From Planctomycetota bacterium (lineage in GTDB: Bacteria; Planctomycetota; MHYJ01; JACQXL01): 6,567 bases of DNA. A program made the translations under genes and the position numbers. Shown piece by piece: positions 3,820 through 6,567 of the stretch; position 1 is the stretch's first letter; every line of letters starts with the position of its first letter. Location: assembly GCA_030018555.1 (NCBI GenBank), contig JASEHY010000077.1, positions 1-6,567 of the forward strand. Reading direction: 5' to 3'. The notes beneath the pieces were generated by a model. The model did no database searches. It saw only the letters and a program-made list of their open reading frames with translations, and was not told the origin of the DNA.

Positions 3820-6567
3820 ATGAAAAGCGAGTTTGTGCATTTGCATACTCACAGTCATTATTCGCTCCTGGACGGGGCTTGCACGATAGACAACTTAATC
3901 GCTGAGGTAAAGCGTCAGGAGATGAAGGCAATGGCGCTGACAGACCATGGCAATCTGTTCGGCGCGATAGAGTTTTACCAGACCGCTGTCCACAACGGTA
4001 TCAATCCCATTATCGGATACGAGGCATATCTTGCCCCGGGCTCACGTAAGGATAAAAACCCCTCGTACCCCGGCTCTACTGAAAGTCCTTATCATCTGAC
4101 CTTGCTCGTGAAGAATAATACAGGCTATCATAATCTTATAAAATTGGCTTCTATTGCATATTTAGAAGGGTTTTACCGTAAGCCGAGAATAGATAAAGAG
4201 GTTCTTGTTCTCTATAAAGATGGCATTATCGCTTTAAGCGGATGTATGCATTCCGAGATTAGCCACTTGCTCGGCGAGAATAAATTTGATGCCGCCCTTA
4301 AAACCGCCGGTGAGTATAAAGAGATTTTTGGAGATGATTTCTTTCTGGAATTACAGTTCCATACTATACAGGGACAGGAAAAAATAATGAAGGGGTTGCT
4401 TGAGATAGGAAAGAAGACAGGTATCCCGGTAGTTGCTACGAATGATATTCATTATCAAAGACGAGAAGATTATGTCGCTCATGATATTCTCCTTTGTATC
4501 TCTACTAATAAACAGGTTAAAGACCAGTCAAGAATGAGGTTTTCCAGTGACCAGTTCTATTTCAAGAGTGCTGAAGAGATGAGACAACTCTTTATAGAGG
4601 TTCCTGAGGCAATTGAGAATACCATTGCTATTTCGCAGAGATGCAATGTTTATCTTAATCTTCATTCTTTGCATATGCCTCGTTTCACCCCGCAGGGTAA
4701 TAAAACACCCCTTGAGTTCATCAAAGAGTTATGTGAGGAGGGTATTCGCAAATGTTATCCTGTTGTTTCTGTCCCTCTCCCTCACGGGATGGTGGCTACC
4801 AACGGGATGGTGGCTACCATGAAAGAGCGTGAGCGTCTGGAGGAGGAACTCAATATCGTGGCTCAGAAAGGACTGATAGATTATTTTCTGGTGGTCTGGG
4901 ATTTTGTAAGGTTTGCCAGAGAAAACAATATTTCAGTCGGTCCTGGCAGGGGTTCATCAGCCGGCAGTTTGCTGGCGTATGTTCTCGGGATAACTGATAT
5001 TGACCCGTTAAAATATGACCTGCTCTTTGAGAGGTTTCTTAATCCCGGCAGACAGGAGCCGCCTGATATTGATATTGATTTCTCTCAGGCAGGCAGAGAC
5101 AAGGTAATTAATTATGTCAGAGAAAAATATGGCAGAGAAAATGTCTCTCAGATAATAACCTTCGGGACAATGAAAGCCCGCGCCGTGATTAGAGATGTAG
5201 GCAGAGTAATGGGCATTCCTCTTTCCGAAATAGACCGCATTGCTAAAAGACTGATTAATTTTACTTCTCTCTCGGAGTCAATCAGGGCAGATACAGAAAT
5301 CCAGTCCGCGATAGAAAGCCGTAAAGAAATTAAGGAACTCTTTGATATTTCGCTGAGATTAGAAGGTTTGTCAAGACACTCGTCCACTCACGCGGCCGGT
5401 TTAGTTATCGCTGATAAACCGCTTGATAATTATGTTCCTCTATGTTTAAGCGGTGGTGTTGACATCACCCAGTATCCGATGGAAGCCCTCCAGACAATCG
5501 GACTGCTCAAGGTTGACCTGTTAGGTATTGTTACTCTGGATATTATTGATAAAACTATTGACCTCGTGGAGAAAAACCGTTCCATAAAACTTGATATAAA
5601 CAATATACCTCTTGATGATAGAAAAACATATGAATTGCTTTCTCGTGGAGAAACGAAAGGCATCTTTCAATTAGAATCGCCCGGGATGAGAGATATACTC
5701 CAGAAACTAAAGCCGAAAGGATTTGAGGACATTATCGCCATCCTGGCTCTTTATAGGCCCGGACCACTAAAAAGCGGGTTGGTTGATAATTATATACGCT
5801 CCAGACATCATCCTGATGAAATAAGTTATCCGCATCCTTCACTTGAACCACTACTTAAGGAAACCAATGGTATTATTCTTTATCAGGAGCAGGTGATGAG
5901 AATAGCCAACAGATTAGGCGGATTTAGCCCGGCTGAAAGTGATGACCTGCGTAAGGCAATGGGTAAAAAGATACCCGAGATGATGAGGGAATACCGCGTT
6001 AAATTCACCGATGGTGCTGGCAAAAATGGCATTCCCTCCCTTGTTGCGGGAAAGATATTTGAGATGATGGAGTATTTCGGCGGATACGGCTTCAACAAAT
6101 CACACTCTACCGCTTATGCAATGACCTCTTATCGCACCGCTCATCTTAAAGCAAATTATCCGGTAGAATTCCTCGCCTCAGTATTAAGTTACAATACCGC
6201 AGATACAGATAAATTATTGGAATACCATGAAGAATGCAAGAGGTTGAATATTAATATCATTCCACCCGATATTAATAGAAGTTTCTCTGATTTCACGGTA
6301 AAAGGTAACGATATTGTTTTTGGCTTGAGCGCTATCAAGAATGTGGGCGAGAAAGCAGTAAGTTCTGTCATCCACGCCCGTGTCTCAGGCGGACTATTCA
6401 AGAATATATACGATTTCTGTGAAAGAGTTGACACCCGGCTGGTAGATAGAACAGTGCTGGAGAGTTTTATTAAATGCGGTGCCTTTGATTCCATTATGGG
6501 CAATCGGTGCCAGAGGCACCCCGACCCCGCCCCGATTTTATCGGGGTCGGGACGGGGAGACCCGCCT
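3820..6567 (+). CDS. dnaE: DNA polymerase III subunit alpha (DnaE), 3' end beyond the window
   Basis: DnaE is the replicative DNA polymerase catalytic subunit. The 916 visible codons have no stop. The PHP domain (1-about 280) keeps the full metal-binding set: His7, His9, Asp18, His43, Glu68, His92, Cys142, Asp209, His211; E. coli lacks some of these. The polymerase domain shows GPGRGSSAGSL (374-384), PPDIDIDF (414-421) with catalytic Asp416 and Asp418, KVDLLGI with Asp566, FQLESPGM (616-623), LYRPGPLKSG (644-653), YQEQVMRIA (688-696) and GGYGFNKSHS (754-763). The start has AGGA 5 nt upstream. Residues about 314-333 (PVVSVPLPHGMVATNGMVAT) are an extra in-frame segment containing a repeat, just before the conserved ERERLEEEL helix. 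The last about 20 residues are translated from GC-rich hairpins where a stretch like 'RAQLL' is expected, so the frame beyond the window is uncertain. Confidence 0.94.
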   Translation, partial: MKSEFVHLHTHSHYSLLDGACTIDNLIAEVKRQEMKAMALTDHGNLFGAIEFYQTAVHNGINPIIGYEAYLAPGSRKDKNPSYPGSTESPYHLTLLVKNNTGYHNLIKLASIAYLEGFYRKPRIDKEVLVLYKDGIIALSGCMHSEISHLLGENKFDAALKTAGEYKEIFGDDFFLELQFHTIQGQEKIMKGLLEIGKKTGIPVVATNDIHYQRREDYVAHDILLCISTNKQVKDQSRMRFSSDQFYFKSAEEMRQLFIEVPEAIENTIAISQRCNVYLNLHSLHMPRFTPQGNKTPLEFIKELCEEGIRKCYPVVSVPLPHGMVATNGMVATMKERERLEEELNIVAQKGLIDYFLVVWDFVRFARENNISVGPGRGSSAGSLLAYVLGITDIDPLKYDLLFERFLNPGRQEPPDIDIDFSQAGRDKVINYVREKYGRENVSQIITFGTMKARAVIRDVGRVMGIPLSEIDRIAKRLINFTSLSESIRADTEIQSAIESRKEIKELFDISLRLEGLSRHSSTHAAGLVIADKPLDNYVPLCLSGGVDITQYPMEALQTIGLLKVDLLGIVTLDIIDKTIDLVEKNRSIKLDINNIPLDDRKTYELLSRGETKGIFQLESPGMRDILQKLKPKGFEDIIAILALYRPGPLKSGLVDNYIRSRHHPDEISYPHPSLEPLLKETNGIILYQEQVMRIANRLGGFSPAESDDLRKAMGKKIPEMMREYRVKFTDGAGKNGIPSLVAGKIFEMMEYFGGYGFNKSHSTAYAMTSYRTAHLKANYPVEFLASVLSYNTADTDKLLEYHEECKRLNINIIPPDINRSFSDFTVKGNDIVFGLSAIKNVGEKAVSSVIHARVSGGLFKNIYDFCERVDTRLVDRTVLESFIKCGAFDSIMGNRCQRHPDPAPILSGSGRGDPP
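4778..4819. repeat. Dispersed repeat inserted in dnaE with an 18-bp perfect tandem duplication
   Basis: ACGGGATGGTGGCTACCA occurs twice in a row without mismatch (4784-4801 and 4802-4819), giving NGMVAT-type repeats in frame. The preceding TCCCTCACGGGAT (4778-4790) is the exact reverse complement of the 13-mer at 2249-2261 in the ispD leader. The stretch lies between RKCYP and MKERERLEEEL, where the family normally has a short linker. Confidence 0.85.
6506..6557. repeat. Two adjacent GC-rich hairpins inside dnaE at the window end
   Basis: GGTGCC-AGA-GGCACC (6506-6520) is a perfect 6-bp hairpin. It runs directly into a larger palindrome: CCCCGAT-TTT-ATCGGGG (6530-6546) flanked by CCCCG (6519-6523) and CGGGG (6553-6557) as imperfect outer arms. 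The frame reads through as CQRHPDPAPILSGSGRG, unlike DnaE sequence after the GAFDSI motif. The sequence is very different in composition from the AT-rich dnaE body. Confidence 0.8.

Noticed and set aside
4613..4822. Plus-strand hydrophobic frame inside dnaE
   Set aside because: It is an out-of-frame reading of dnaE; its repeated WWLPTG end comes from the 18-bp duplication.
5148..6503. Several minus-strand open frames opposite dnaE
   Set aside because: All are antisense to highly conserved polymerase motifs and have no recognisable domains.

Overview
The window looks like chromosome from an uncultured, repeat-rich bacterium. The housekeeping genes are clearly bacterial: MEP-pathway IspD, NadD and a DnaE-type replicative polymerase. 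Base composition is moderate, with AT-rich gene bodies and GC-rich repeats. The mix of short palindromes and 'CACCGCAAAGACGCAAAG'-type repeats resembles candidate phyla such as Omnitrophota, but that placement is an impression from memory and not shown by the sequence.

Left part (1-1906, minus strand). Three genes read leftwards: a small membrane-anchored protein with a 57-bp coding tandem repeat (1906-1550), an ECF-like sigma-70 factor (1386-640), and a zinc-binding anti-sigma-type protein fused to a winged-helix-like C-terminal half (604-62). The sigma and anti-sigma genes are only 35 bp apart and form a regulatory pair. A possible further reading frame (123-1) runs off the left edge.

Centre (1907-2270). 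This gene-free stretch separates the divergent gene sets and is almost entirely repeats: an inverted 'CACCGCAAAG' pair around a GCTGAA hairpin, 21-bp and 12-bp GC-rich tandem units, a plausible sigma-70-type promoter, and a structured leader whose outer stem contains the ispD ribosome binding site.

Right part (2271-6567, plus strand). ispD, nadD and a 3'-truncated dnaE (916 codons, open to the window end) lie in one direction, so an operon for isoprenoid, NAD and DNA synthesis is possible. A 93-bp composite inverted repeat lies between ispD and nadD, and a short hairpin between nadD and dnaE.

The main observation is that short repeats lie inside the genes as well as between them. The sigma gene, ispD and dnaE each carry in-frame repeat insertions at places where their families do not have that sequence. 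One 13-mer is shared exactly by the ispD leader and the dnaE insertion. I found no CRISPR array, tRNA, rRNA or complete insertion sequence.
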